Origin: Nosema muscidifuracis
Lineage: Eukaryota; Microsporidia; Nosematidae
Assembly: GCA_028335825.1 (NCBI GenBank)
Contig: JAIOKI010000020.1
Span: 1-64,000, forward strand
Direction of reading: 5' to 3'
Length of the DNA stretch: 64,000 bases
The notes under the pieces were generated by a model. That model ran no database searches. It was not told the DNA's origin and saw only the letters and a list, made by a program, of their open reading frames with translations. Position 1 is the first letter of the stretch, and each line of letters begins with the position of its first letter. Below, in pieces: positions 23,395-34,455 of the stretch. Both the position numbers and the translations under genes were made by a program.

Positions 23395-25005
23395 TTAATT
23401 AACATTTCGTTTATAAACACACAACAATTTTTTAATATTTTTATGCTTAGGTTTTGTCATACTATTTTTAATATCAGAAAACATTTCTTTATAAATATCG
23501 TATTCATATTTAGCATTATTTTCTTTTTGATAAATCTTCGAAAGGAATTCTTTTAAGCCAGAAATAATGTCATTAGAAGTATCATTTGATTTACTTTTAA
23601 AACTTTCGATGAATTTAAATAGCATAAATGTATCATTAGAAAAATTATCAGTGATTTTCTTCTCATACATCTCACAGATTTCAAAATACATTAATAGATC
23701 AAAATATATGCTCGAAATATTATTATGATGATAAGTAATTTCATCCATGATAAACTGAGAAAGTTTTTTTGTAATATTCAGATTCGGAATTATATTTTCT
23801 CAATCTTAAATTAACGTAATCAAAGTTTATATTATTTTCACATTTTTCAACTAGACCTAAGGTGAATAGAATTTCATACATTATCAGATTTCTAGCTTTT
23901 CCTTTATTAGATAGAATACTTATTAAAATATCCTTGTATAGATCACTATCTTTTATAAGATAAAAAAATCTTAAAATAGTTTCAATATTTTCTATACTGT
24001 ATTTTTGACAAGTTTTAAAGAAAAGCTTTATTTCTTCAAAAACATCTTCATCGATACAATTATGCTTTTTATTGTAAGAATTTTTTACATAATACTGCGT
24101 GTTTATATATAGTTTATTATTAAACAATCCCATTTGTAGGTTTTGATGGTCTTTTTTACTAGAGTTAGCTACAGACTCAAAATACTCATAAGGATCATCT
24201 TGAACAAATACACCATTTTCATTAGATCTAGTTATTTTTCTGCAGTCATCAAATTTTCTTGCTCTTGACTTAACTATATTATCTTCTCTATCAATATAAA
24301 GACAGGAAATATTTATTAATGATAATAATCGTAATATTTCGTTTATTTCTTTTCGCTTACAATAGTAGAATTTTTTTAAATAATATTCAACATATTTTTT
24401 GTAATTAAATGAATTTATGTCTATAGTGTATGTAATGCTTTTTTTATTATCTCGAATTAAACTAAAATTAAATTCAAGATTATCACAACACTTTGAATAT
24501 TTTAGAAAATCAATTAAGAGTACAGAAGATCTATTATTTTTTACGTCTTCATTGTATACTAAATATGATTTAGTATCTTCATTATCATTAATATAATGAG
24601 AAAAATCTGAAAGATTTCTCATTAAATTAAAGATTAAATCTTCATATTTAATAGTTTCTTTATTTTGTACAATATAAAAGGACTTATTTTTATCTCTAAA
24701 TCCGTAAACAATCTCAACAAGTTTTTTTTTGAATTCATCTTTCAAATTATTTTTTTCATCTAAGTACTTATTGAAGCTTATAGTAATTTCTTTTTCTAAG
24801 TCTCGTAATTCATCGTATCTTGTGATAACAATTTGTGCTTTACAGATCTTTATTACATGCATTGGAAGATTACATTCTTCGTCTATAAATACAAAATCTC
24901 CTGAATCATTTTTTTCGAAATTATTTTAGATAAATCTTCTCGTATTTTATTTGTAAGATTAGATGTAGCAATTGATATTAAATGTATTAAAGCAAAAAAT
25001 TTCAT
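23395..25005 (-). CDS. Secreted 541-family protein, third copy, two frame interruptions
   Basis: Distant homologue of the 541-residue secreted proteins at 40088-41713 and 58111-59736. The true start is the ATG at 25005 (MKFFALIHLISIATS..., a signal peptide aligning with MKLFLLFTLVLS), preceded by ACCCCATC. The frame is lost at a 7-base A run (plus-strand T7, 24909-24915), continues in another frame as 373 codons (24862-23741; the Met at 24862 is internal) and shifts again at a second A7 run (23764-23770) into a final 117-codon frame ending at 23395. Total span 1611 bp, about 536 codons, matches the paralogues, and similarity is continuous across both breaks ('VITRYDEL' with 'VIRRFDKL'; 'YFDLLMYFEICEM' with 'LYNTLLYFELCDI'). 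Only homopolymer lengths differ from an open frame, so sequencing error, slippage or very recent death are all possible. Function unknown; secreted, mostly helical. Confidence 0.8.
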
Positions 25006-25006
25006 G

Positions 25007-25013
25007 ATGGGGT
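25007..25013 (-). promoter_or_regulatory. CCCC element next to start codon
   Basis: Reads ACCCCATC directly before the ATG at 25005 (GGGG on the plus strand, 25009-25012). Matches the CCC-type signal known just upstream of microsporidian start codons and supports choosing 25005 as the start. Confidence 0.7.
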
Positions 25014-26084
25014 AAAAAATTTCAAATTTATATTTTTACAAATAAATAAATTTTTTTAGTAGAAAAATCGAAAATATTGAAAATCATAGACAAGTTAAAA
25101 ATGAAGAAATAAAGAATTCTTTTTTTGTATTGAAATTGAATAATTTTTAATTTAAAAACTATAAGAATATATTTTAGAAATATTTTATTGTAGTTAGAAA
25201 ATAATAAATTTATCATATTAAATATATCAAACATTTATATATGACAGATACAGAGATAATAATTTTTAATGTGTCATCAGAATGCTTATAATTAAAGAAA
25301 TTAAATTTTATAAATTCAAGATGTTTGATTGATAATGATAAATTAAAAATTACGTATTTAAATTCTGATTTTATAATTTATAATTTATAATTTGAGACAA
25401 TATAGATAATCCAATAAATTATATAACAATATTGATTGATAATTTAAATACTTTATTATTGTTAGAAGAGTAGAATTTTATCTTCTATTTATAGTTGATT
25501 ATACATAGATAAATTGATTGTTTCAAAGTATTGTACTAATATTAAACATATATTTAATATGAAGTAAGTAATTTCAAAAATATAATTTCGTAACTTAAAT
25601 TAATATTTCAAACAAAATTCCAGCCAAAGTTACAAATTCAAGATTTAATATGTATGAAGATTGTTCACATAAATGTTACGTTATATCAATACCAAACAAA
25701 GAAAATTGGAATGATCTTTAAATAATTTGTATATAATAAAAATTTATGTTATCATCTTACGAAAAACCACGTAATCATAACAAAATTTATAATATAATAA
25801 TATAACATAGCAGAATATTTTTTGTATTTGTTTGTAATTAATTCATTTATTATGTTTCTTTTTCTTAATGTTCTAAACTTATTATGAGCTACTTGCACAT
25901 GAATTCTGTTGATGCAGAATTTATTAATTATTCTATATAATATAATTACTTAGTCCTTAATGTCATTCGAACTGCTTTCTAAAAATACTTGCTATTATTC
26001 CAGATTTTGTTTTTAACATACCTTTAGATCACTACTCTACAAGAATTATACATTCTTTGTTAATATTTTCAGTAATTTTATAAA
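25014..26084. other. Gene-free stretch
   Basis: Between the divergently read 541-family gene and the next relic. AT-rich, with no believable frame or repeat. Confidence 0.4.
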
Positions 26085-26620
26085 ATGTCAAATAAATTAC
26101 CCCTTTATAGATTTCAATTAGATAAACAAAATAAAGGAAATGAAATCTTAGACATACATTATTACATCAATAGACAAAGGGGACAATGTACCAATAGAAA
26201 AATTTATTGTCAATTCTTCAATTTATTTCGTAATGCAAAAGCTAAAACTTTTGATGTTGACTTATTCAGTCAAGTTTTGTGTATATTCGTACTACTGAAT
26301 TCTTAAATTATAAATGAAGAGCAATACTTGATAATTCATTATTTGTATAAGCTACATTATAGGCTTGTTTATGAAACAATGACAAGAATTATATTATTTT
26401 ATACTGTAAAAGTCTCTATGTATGGATTGAAGTTTGATTGTATGCCATTTACATGTATTTTAGATTCTGATAATTTTAATGTTGCTGAATTTTACTTACC
26501 AGATGGCAGAAACTCCATCTTATTTGTGAATAAAAGATAGTCGTTGTTTGTGATAAACTACCTGATATTCAGAAAATCATGAACAAATATTTATATGTAC
26601 ATTGAAGTTGGTAAAATACT
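26085..26620 (+). pseudogene. Decayed coding relic, possibly transposase-derived
   Basis: Two plus-strand frames (26085-26306 and 26328-26540) have a mixed, protein-like composition and clearly belong to one former gene. The first contains 'GQCTNRKIYC', which resembles the Cys-containing start of FLYWCH or transposase zinc fingers. The second contains 'EFYLPDGRNSILF', and a similar 'FPNGRSSFL' occurs in the MULE-like relic at 31.5-32.4 kb (minus). That shared motif is the main reason to suspect a transposase. Stops follow at once. Family not settled. Confidence 0.35.
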
Positions 26621-26949
26621 AAAGAAAATTTTAGAATTATATGACTCTAGAGATGTTAAAAACAATTTATACAAACTATAGATCATGAATTTCTATAAAA
26701 GAATATCTGAAATATAAATATATCTATAGATTTCTATTCTTCAGAATAAATACTATATTGATAAAGAAGGTAACTCAAAAATTAATAATTGATAATCCAT
26801 ATAGTACTAAAAATACTATATCTAGTTTTTCTCACAGTTTAATATGATATATAATTAAACTGTTTATTTAGTCGTTAAGAATGTAATCTTGGTCATGAAT
26901 TGATACCTGTTCTGCAGAATTAGCAATACAAAGAATGGCTATTTTTTTT

Positions 26950-28600
26950 ATGTAATGTGTTTAGATCTATTATTATATGAATATTTTATAGTGTTATAAA
27001 TACGATAATGACTCGACACGAGATAATTCACCATATTTTAAGGATCAGAAAGTATAAATATAATGACTAGAATCATTTAATTATAGATATTTCATCTATA
27101 TACAGTAAAACTAGGACCAAATTAGAAATTCATCATAGTATAAGTATAAATATTTGGTATATTGTTCGGGTACAAAGAATTGACTAGAAAGATTTATAAT
27201 TACTTACTATCTCATGTAACAGAAATAGAAATAAAGACACTGAACTTTTTATTGAAGATTTAATCTATAATCTTTTATGATAAAATTAAAACTATAAGGA
27301 GTAAAACAATAAAGACTTTGGTCTTAGTATTAAATTTAATATATTATATAAGAAAATTTTAAAATTTAGAACTATCTTTCATCTAATATCCTCGTACTTA
27401 TAAGAACAGTCGAAACAGGGTATGTCGTCTATCTATTTTCTATAAGAATCAAAGATTAAATGCAACAAATAAATGTGATTGAAATGAGAGAGAGAAGATA
27501 AAACATACCTATTCTAGAAATATAAATAAATAGAAAAGTTAAGGTATAGCAGATATTGACTAGTTAAATTGTTATTTATGCACTATATATAAAGATACTT
27601 GATTGACATATTATTAAGAAATATAGTGCGAATAAAATTTCGGTTTTTATTTACAGTAATATTTGTTGTGACATACATGAATTTAACTAAGATAAAAAAT
27701 TATTGTCAGTTAAGCAATTATTGACTTTTTGGATAACGATATTATATCATTAGATTGAAGTCTAGTATTTTTATACCCATATTTAGTAAAAAGTAAAAAA
27801 AAATTGAGTAAAATCAGAGAATAATGATGAGAGAAGTTCGTAAGTTTTAATTTTATGGTATAAACTAATTGTAGATTATGATTTTTTACTAAGATAAAAA
27901 ATAGTTCAATTTGTATTCTATTCAACTATGGATAGACTTCTTTTTATTAGATCTATGAGACAACTAAGGTAAAATACAAATGATAGTTATAAATTGTACC
28001 TGTTTAGAAATATCTTATTCACAAGATTATTATTCAATCTAAGGTTTGAAATTCCTAAAGAATGTGATTTTCAAATCTAATTGATTCGATATTCTATCAT
28101 AAGTAGACCATGAATGTTATCATTTATCAACAAAATATTATTTGATATTTCCAGTGAAATATAAATACACTACTACAGTCATATAAATTTTTGAGATTCT
28201 TTGGATCATTTTTACTGTATACCTATGATTACAAAGATTTATTATTTAAGAAGTCATACAAATTATATTTTTTGTTTGATTGGTTTGATAAAGAGTTTCA
28301 CAATACTATAAATAAGTTAAAACAATTCAACTAATTATAGATGAATTTACCATGGATTGCAAGAAATGATAAGAAAATGTTTCTGTAACGAATAGAATGA
28401 TTGATGAGCATTTAAAATTTTATAGAGTTAATAAATTTTTCAAATTTGTTATTGAAGGTATATATTGAAATTTATGTGAAAAATTTTAAAGATATGTATC
28501 AAAGAAAAGAAGTTTGATGAATAATTTATATTTTCATATTTCTTTATGATTAATTTAACTGAAGATCTATAACTTAAATAGTTTTCAGAATTGATATATC
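26950..28600 (+). mobile_element. Ty3/gypsy-like fossil
   Basis: Plus-strand frames around 28190-28330 resemble the region joining RT and RNase H in Ty3/gypsy elements (a Phe-Gly...Tyr...Phe block followed by a Phe-x-Trp-like block and a Lys-rich helix at appropriate spacing). Upstream sequence back to about 27 kb has the composition of a worn pol region. No LTRs seen. Old, with many breaks; ends approximate. Confidence 0.4.
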
Positions 28601-28785
28601 TCATTTTTATATCGATTTTGCTTCATATGATCATTAAGATTTACATACATATTCAATGACCAATTATTATATAATAAAAAGACATTATGTTAGTTAATCT
28701 TTTGAGTGATTACAATACTCAATTTTAGGCAGTATAATAATATATTTGTAAAATATACCACCCAATATAAATTGATGCAAAATAT

Positions 28786-29847
28786 TTAATTAAATATTCC
28801 AGATGATATTAAGTAGATTATCAAAGATATTATAATGATAAATGCACCAGTAAGACCGCATCCTAATTTCATTTTATTCTTCTTATTCTTAACAGAATAT
28901 AATCCTAATAAGCTTATCAATACTATTCCTGTAACTGAAACAGGTACAACAGTATTTATATCGAAATCCTTAGTTTCAGTAGAATTTTCAACTGTAGAAA
29001 TTTCTTCAATACTATGTAATCTTCTTTCATAATGAACAAGATCCTGTCTAAAAGATAAATCTTCAGGGCTTCTTATCATTAATTCAACATTCAATATTTT
29101 GCTAATTTCATTAAGTTGATTCTCAAAATCTTCGTTCTTACAATCTGATTGAATATCTCGACTTACAGCATCAGACAAACACTTCAAGTTGTTAAAACAT
29201 TCGTCACGTAATTCATACGCACTGCATCTGACAGCATTTATATTAGAAGCATTATCACAAAGCTCTTCTAATTTTTTAAAAAAAATATCCTTGGCTTTAT
29301 CGACATGTTTACCTACGTCATATTTTACCAGTTTTTTGTTTATCGGTCGATAATCGTATTTATCACACCCTTCAATATACTTATCATCTGTATAAATGTT
29401 TTCAAAATCATATAATGTACATATTCTGTAAAACGATAAATAATCATAAGAATATTTTAAGCAAATTGGATCACAATTACATAACTTTCTAGTATAATGC
29501 TCCAAACATTTTGGTATTATCCTGATTTCTCTTTTTTCAGAATCTTGAACATTTACGTTTTGTGTCATATTCTTACACATTTGTACCTTCGAAATTATAA
29601 CATCAAATTTCCAATCAATAAATTTATCTATATATTCAAAATTAGCTTTTGTACTTGGGTTAAGTAATATTTCTGAAGTAGAATTTGTAGCAGCTACCTT
29701 GTTAGAAGAATTCAAATTATCAATTTCATGTGCTCCTAATCCTTCAATATTTTGATCTTCCGCTGCATCTTTATTAATTTCGTTTCGTTCTGGATTGTTA
29801 ATAGCAAGAGAAACTTTGTTAGTATTGTTGGTATTAGGTATCTTCAT
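28786..29847 (-). CDS. Cys-12 family membrane protein (intact, 353 aa)
   Basis: Intact member of the cysteine-rich membrane family. The first ~75 residues are polar, Asn/Glu-rich and without a signal peptide. The core (about residues 90-245) carries 'QMC', 'KCLEHYTRKLCNCDPIC' (C-x8-C-x-C-x3-C), 'CTLYDFENIYTDDKYIEGC', then 'LCD...AVRCSAYELRDEC...C...CKNEDF': twelve cysteines shared with the copies at 11587 and 63063. The C-terminus has two membrane helices (about residues 292-312 and 325-350) separated by a basic loop (VKNKKNKMK), so both ends should lie on the same side of the membrane. The spacing suggests disulfide pairs or bound metal; whether the core is lumenal or cytosolic cannot be told, because no signal peptide is seen. 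No known family recognised. The start is the first Met, with CCC and AAATTT-like signals just upstream. Confidence 0.88.
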   Translation of the reverse strand: MKIPNTNNTNKVSLAINNPERNEINKDAAEDQNIEGLGAHEIDNLNSSNKVAATNSTSEILLNPSTKANFEYIDKFIDWKFDVIISKVQMCKNMTQNVNVQDSEKREIRIIPKCLEHYTRKLCNCDPICLKYSYDYLSFYRICTLYDFENIYTDDKYIEGCDKYDYRPINKKLVKYDVGKHVDKAKDIFFKKLEELCDNASNINAVRCSAYELRDECFNNLKCLSDAVSRDIQSDCKNEDFENQLNEISKILNVELMIRSPEDLSFRQDLVHYERRLHSIEEISTVENSTETKDFDINTVVPVSVTGIVLISLLGLYSVKNKKNKMKLGCGLTGAFIIIISLIIYLISSGIFN

Positions 29848-29862
29848 TTTAAATTTTGGGTG
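29848..29862 (-). promoter_or_regulatory. CCC plus AAATTT-like start signal
   Basis: Reading toward the gene: ACACCCAAAATTTAAA then ATG. Both microsporidian-type start signals (CCC and AAATTT-like) occur within 16 bases of the start codon. Confidence 0.65.
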
Positions 29863-31500
29863 TTATGTATTTATATAGTTTATTTTTAATTAATAGTATT
29901 TTAATTAAAATCTTATGATTTTAATCTAAAAGAATTGTATGAAAGTGATTTTAAAATATTTAAAAAATATTTCATATTGATATTAATTTAAAAAAGTTAT
30001 AAAATTTTAATTAAAACTTCATCTTACAATACTATAAAATACACTATGATTATATAAACTAGATTTTTATCTAAATTTACTAAAATTTGTTATTTCTTTT
30101 CAGAATTACAATAGATGAATGGTATCTATCATAGAAAGATCCTACTTGCAGTTCTTTCTTTACATGTGTTCTCATCTGGGGTCACAAGACATACTTTCAA
30201 GAATGTTCTTGAGAACTCTGATTTGTATATTTTTGTGGTAAGTAGTTACTAAGTTGTTAAATGTAATTACAAAAGAAGTTATTTTGGTCTCACATTTACT
30301 TGATCTAGAATATTATTAATTATTGATTTAAGTAATTTTTATTAATCATTTTATCATAAAATCAAATTTCTCTACAATGTACTTAAATTTAATTATATAG
30401 TTCGTTTCGATTTATAAAGTAATTAATTAAATTTTTATAAATTGATCAAATTTTAAATTAATATTAAATTCAAAATATTGTTAATAGTTTATAAATATTT
30501 AATATATGTAAAAATAAGTTTTGTGATTTATAACTTACCTAACCTAGATGAAACACAAATATGATCAATTATTTTTTATACAAATTTATTTCAATAATGA
30601 CACTATTATTGGTTACAAGATATAAAATGTAACTCAAATTAAAAAGTTGAATAGAAGATGAGATTTTAATAACGTACTCAGATGAACTTTAGAAAGCTAA
30701 ACTATGAACAAGAGTCATAAGAAATCTATAATAAAGGTTAAAAGAAGCAGACTTGTCAGAAGTGTAAATTGAAAAGATTGATGAATAATTAATTGACAAG
30801 AAATATTAAATCATAAATATTTTGTTTTATATATACTTAATGACGTGTTGTTCTATACTTCTCTTAAAATAATAATTTTAACATTTTTTGTTTTAAATCA
30901 TATATTCCTCCTTATCTAACAATATAGTCATTATGATAATATTTTATTAAATTCTTTCTTTACAATTTTAGTATCTTTTTATATGTTATATTTTTGGCAA
31001 TATTTACTTCTTAAAAATGATATTCTCTTCATATCCTTTCATAAAATTCTATCTAGACCTTCATATGCACTTTTTCTTGTAACAACTTATCATAAATATC
31101 ATTCCAATGTGATACATTAGATTTTCAATCTTGTAATTTAAATTATTTTCCTGACGTTGATCATTCATTTTTTTAAAAATAATTATTCCATTAAATTTAT
31201 AACATAATTACTAAATTTCTATATAAAATTTGTTCTTTACTTTATGATTAATAATTTTAATCTAATTAAAATTATTCAAGATTTACAATTCTTATTATAA
31301 TAAAGATGGTTCTTTTTTCGAAAATATTAATTTTTCTTTTCCTCATGTTTTTGTTAAAAATGACTAAAATAACAGGTTCGGTTAGTAGCTTATAAATTGA
31401 TAAATATGTTGGATTTTTTTTGAAAGTTAATCCCAATTATTGTAAAATTTTTATTTATAAAATTTATGATACGTTTATGTCGCAAAATTTACTTAAAAAA
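29863..31500. other. Mostly gene-free stretch
   Basis: AT-rich apart from a G+C-richer island at 30100-30260 (entered separately) and a mildly richer patch at 30600-30790 that holds no continuous frame. Confidence 0.35.
30115..30252 (+). CDS. Possible 45-codon signal-peptide ORF in a G+C-rich island
   Basis: Short frame from the ATG at 30115 to the TAA at 30250. Residues 6-22 (HRKILLAVLSLHVFSSG) make a good signal peptide, followed by a polar segment. The stretch is far less AT-rich than its neighbours. It ends in a GTGGTAAGTAGTTACTAAG context, which contains a canonical GTAAGT 5' splice-site sequence and a TACTAA branch-like sequence, so this could be a first exon whose next exon I cannot identify, or the surviving 5' end of a lost gene. 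An inverted repeat TCAAGAA-TG-TTCTTGA lies inside it. Could also be chance. Confidence 0.3.
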   Translation: MNGIYHRKILLAVLSLHVFSSGVTRHTFKNVLENSDLYIFVVSSY

Positions 31501-32420
31501 TATTTAAGCATTTAATTTTATTGCTTCTTTCAATCTACACAAAAGAACTTCTAAAGTAATTAGTCTTGTATTATAAGATCACCACAACTTCTTAATATCG
31601 CTTTCTTGATCAACATATTTTATATTTAATTTTTTTGACTTTCCTCTTGTAGTCATTCAATATTTAAATATATTTAAGATTATTAAGGTACTACAAGAAA
31701 CTAGAATTATTTTTATTAATTAGATTATAAAGTTTTGAATGAAATACTTCAACAACATTATTAGTTCTAACCAAAAAGTACATATTTTTTCTACTAAATA
31801 TGGTCCTATAATATCTTTATACATATTTAATAAGCTTTCTACTTTTTCATCATAAATATTATATTAGGAAAATTCCACTGATTTATTGTCTAGAGGAGAG
31901 TTAATAAGATTAAAGACATTATCATCATTTTCGTTAGTTTTATTAGAAAGAAAACGATAGATCATAGGAAAACTTTATCCATTGAATCTTCATGTATAAT
32001 ATATACTTAATAAAAACTACTTAAAGAAAACTTAAAAATCTTCACTAAATCTAAATCTTTATTTAAGAAGGAACTTCTGCCATTTGGAAAATTTAATTCA
32101 GTAATATCAAAAATCAGGATTTAATACAAGTAAATTAAATTAAATCTATAAATAGATTCCTTTATATTATCAAATGATACATCTTGTCATTGTATAATAA
32201 TCATAAATACTACAAGGATTCCAAAATTTTAATTACATAACTCATTTCTAAAAACAAAATGTGAATCAGCAAGTATAACTATTATAATACTCTTCATTTT
32301 ATATTTCAAAATATTATTAAAAACATAGTGTGTATATAAACTCCAACTGATTTAATAATTTAATCATTAGAGTGGTTAATCTGACATTATAAGTTACATT
32401 GGAGCATTTCCAGTATCTTT
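31500..32420 (-). mobile_element. MULE-like DNA transposon relic
   Basis: Minus-strand frames contain 'PMIYRFLSNKTNENDD' (about 31935-31985), matching the conserved block after the catalytic region of Mutator-like transposases (hydrophobic-Pro-x-x-Tyr-x-Leu-x-x-Asn/Asp-Lys-Thr), and 'RTNNVVEVFHSKLYNLI' (about 31715-31775), matching the 'TNNxxExxH' block near their C-terminus. A coding-like tail with 'ITLEVLLCRLKEAIKL' ends near 31510. The spacing between the two blocks is shorter than usual for the family, so internal sequence is probably lost. A possible first-Asp region lies near 32250-32290. Several frames are used and no terminal inverted repeats were found. Confidence 0.45.
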
Positions 32421-34065
32421 CTTTATAGGTCTTAGTCATCTATAATTGAATTTAATTACTCCCAGTTTATACGAAAGAAATTCAATATATATTGATAATT
32501 TTTTTATAAAAATCTTAGGGGGTTTTGGGAAATCACATTATACAAATATATATACAATTTAAAGATATTTCCAAAATCAAAAATAATTTTCAAATCTAAA
32601 ATCATGATAATAATATGGTAAACAAAAATGATTTAATAAATATTCTGAATAGTTTTACTATCATCTAATTTATATCTTTAAGGAAAAATATTAAATTATG
32701 TATTGTATATTATTTATATAATACTTAATAAATATATTTTTTTATTTATGTTATTTTAATTTATTCTTAATGATTCATTTTATTAATTAATTAATAATAT
32801 ATATGAGGTTGAAAAAAGACTTCTCTATCTTATTAATCTAATCATAAAATTATTTTTTAGACCCATAACATAAAAAAGACAACTTTTTTGATCCCATTGA
32901 TAATAATTTAGAATACATCAAATAAAACCAAGATACAATTGAGTGATTAGAAATCTATTCTAAGATATGGAAGATTAATAAAAAAACATGTGAGACCCTT
33001 GGAATCAAGCAAGTAAACATCAATCTATGATGATGACTTGTATCAGATTAATGATATAGTCGTAGAAGAAGAAGTGGAGATATTTATAATAATCTTGAGA
33101 TTTTAAGAATAGAAGAAATACTGATAACTTTATAAACTCATTAAAATTTACTTACTTTATTCTATCTCTATTAAGATTATTGTTAACAGGTAAAATAAAT
33201 CTAGTGAGATAGGAATGGTGATCTTAAGAATTAGAGTTTTAGGTATTATAAAGATATTAGCAGAATGAATGAATATTCAATAACATTAAATATATTTTTT
33301 TAATTCATTATTTCTATATTGTTAATATTTTTTCTGAATCGACTCACTCCTCATTATAAATATAATAATTATATAATATTATTAAATTTTAAGGGAGTAA
33401 AATATATATCACATATATGGAAATATAAAGATGTTAAAGAAACATTATTTTTTTCTAATTTTTAACCCATAAAATATTATTCTTACTTTTCTATATTTAT
33501 AATTATAATATGGTAGTATCATTTAGATAAAAGATAGTGATTAAATTTTATCAATTAAATCATAAAGTCAGAAAATATAAAATTTTTATTAATTCATAAG
33601 AGATCAATCTTAGAATACTAAATAGTATTATTATAATAGATATTCATGTATGATAAGCTAATACATTTTAATTTATATTATTATTATCTTTTAATTTAAT
33701 TTCTTTTACATGGGGTAAAATAATAAATTATTTTAAAATTTTTATTTATAAATTTCTTGATGATTAAATTAATTTATTCCATTACTGTATAAAAATTCTC
33801 ATATTAATACTTATAGATTTTAATCTTCAAATAAATATGTTTTATAATATGAGATGTATCTGCATAACAATGTTCATACTTCTATGATTTAAGTCTATAG
33901 AGATGAATTAGAATAAAAATATGGCGTAGAAATGATATTCAAAAATATAATGGTTAAAAATAAATCTCTAAGATTTATCAGATAATATAAGTATAAAAAT
34001 GAAATTATCTCTTTTATTTTTTCAATTCAAATTATTCCTGCATTTTCTTATTTCTAAAAATATAA
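32420..34065. other. Gene-free stretch with one coding trace
   Basis: Plus-strand frames between about 32870 and 33110 give short acidic, mixed-composition peptides ('YDDDLYQINDIVVEEEVEIF') broken by stops. This is probably a worn gene or element of unknown type. The remainder is featureless AT-rich DNA. Confidence 0.35.
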
Positions 34066-34365
34066 TTAGAAATAATGAACATATAAATAATGATAATAAT
34101 AAAGTACAAATGTGAATATTAAAACTGAAGTTCCAAAAAAATAATCATAAACTCCTGATAAAAATAAAATTAATATTGATGACATTATGTAAAAAATTAT
34201 AACATCCTTTGTTATGTATTTTAAATTATTTAAAATTTCTGAATTATCATTGTCAGATCTGTATTTACAAGTTTCTTTTATCTTCTTGTTTATTGATCCA
34301 TCATCTAAATCTATTACAAGAATATCATCGAGAGAATATGATAGTAGTAAATATAATAAAAGCAT
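34066..34365 (-). CDS. Small secretory-pathway membrane protein (99 aa)
   Basis: 99 residues. The N-terminus (MLLLYLLLSYSLDDILVIDL) looks like a signal peptide and resembles that of the 187-residue protein at 55243. A charged middle (residues 20-50, Asp/Lys/Asn) is followed by two hydrophobic segments (about residues 54-72 and 76-95) that should span the membrane. The ATG is preceded by AATCCTTCTAA, the same CC-containing context as other genes here. Predicted endomembrane or surface protein of unknown function. The opposite-strand frame over the same bases is a shadow. Confidence 0.6.
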   Translation of the reverse strand: MLLLYLLLSYSLDDILVIDLDDGSINKKIKETCKYRSDNDNSEILNNLKYITKDVIIFYIMSSILILFLSGVYDYFFGTSVLIFTFVLYYYHYLYVHYF

Positions 34366-34386
34366 TTAGAAGGATTAAAAATTTTA

Positions 34387-34455
34387 TTTTATATTAAATA
34401 AATTTTTTTTGATTTTATATTAAATAAATTTTTTTTGATTTTATATTGATAAATT
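34387..34455 (+). repeat. 26-bp tandem repeat, about 2.6 copies
   Basis: Unit TTTTATATTAAATAAATTTT followed by TTTTGA. Copies at 34387-34412 and 34413-34438 are identical and a third begins at 34439 and diverges after 9 bases. It lies 20 bp upstream of the minus-strand gene at 34066-34365, i.e. in its promoter region. Confidence 0.9.

Noticed and set aside
24729-24929. Plus-strand frame over the 541-family minus-strand gene
   Set aside because: Antisense shadow of a conserved coding region.
26085-26306. Merlin/IS1016-type transposase start, suggested by the Cys-containing N-terminal block
   Set aside because: The following frame lacks the expected catalytic-region motifs, so the family was left open.
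28835-29032. Plus-strand frame inside the Cys-12 gene at 28786-29847
   Set aside because: Shadow of the membrane-helix coding region on the opposite strand.
34209-34397. Plus-strand frame opposite the 99-residue membrane protein
   Set aside because: The minus-strand reading has a signal peptide, membrane segments and the CC start context; the plus reading has none.
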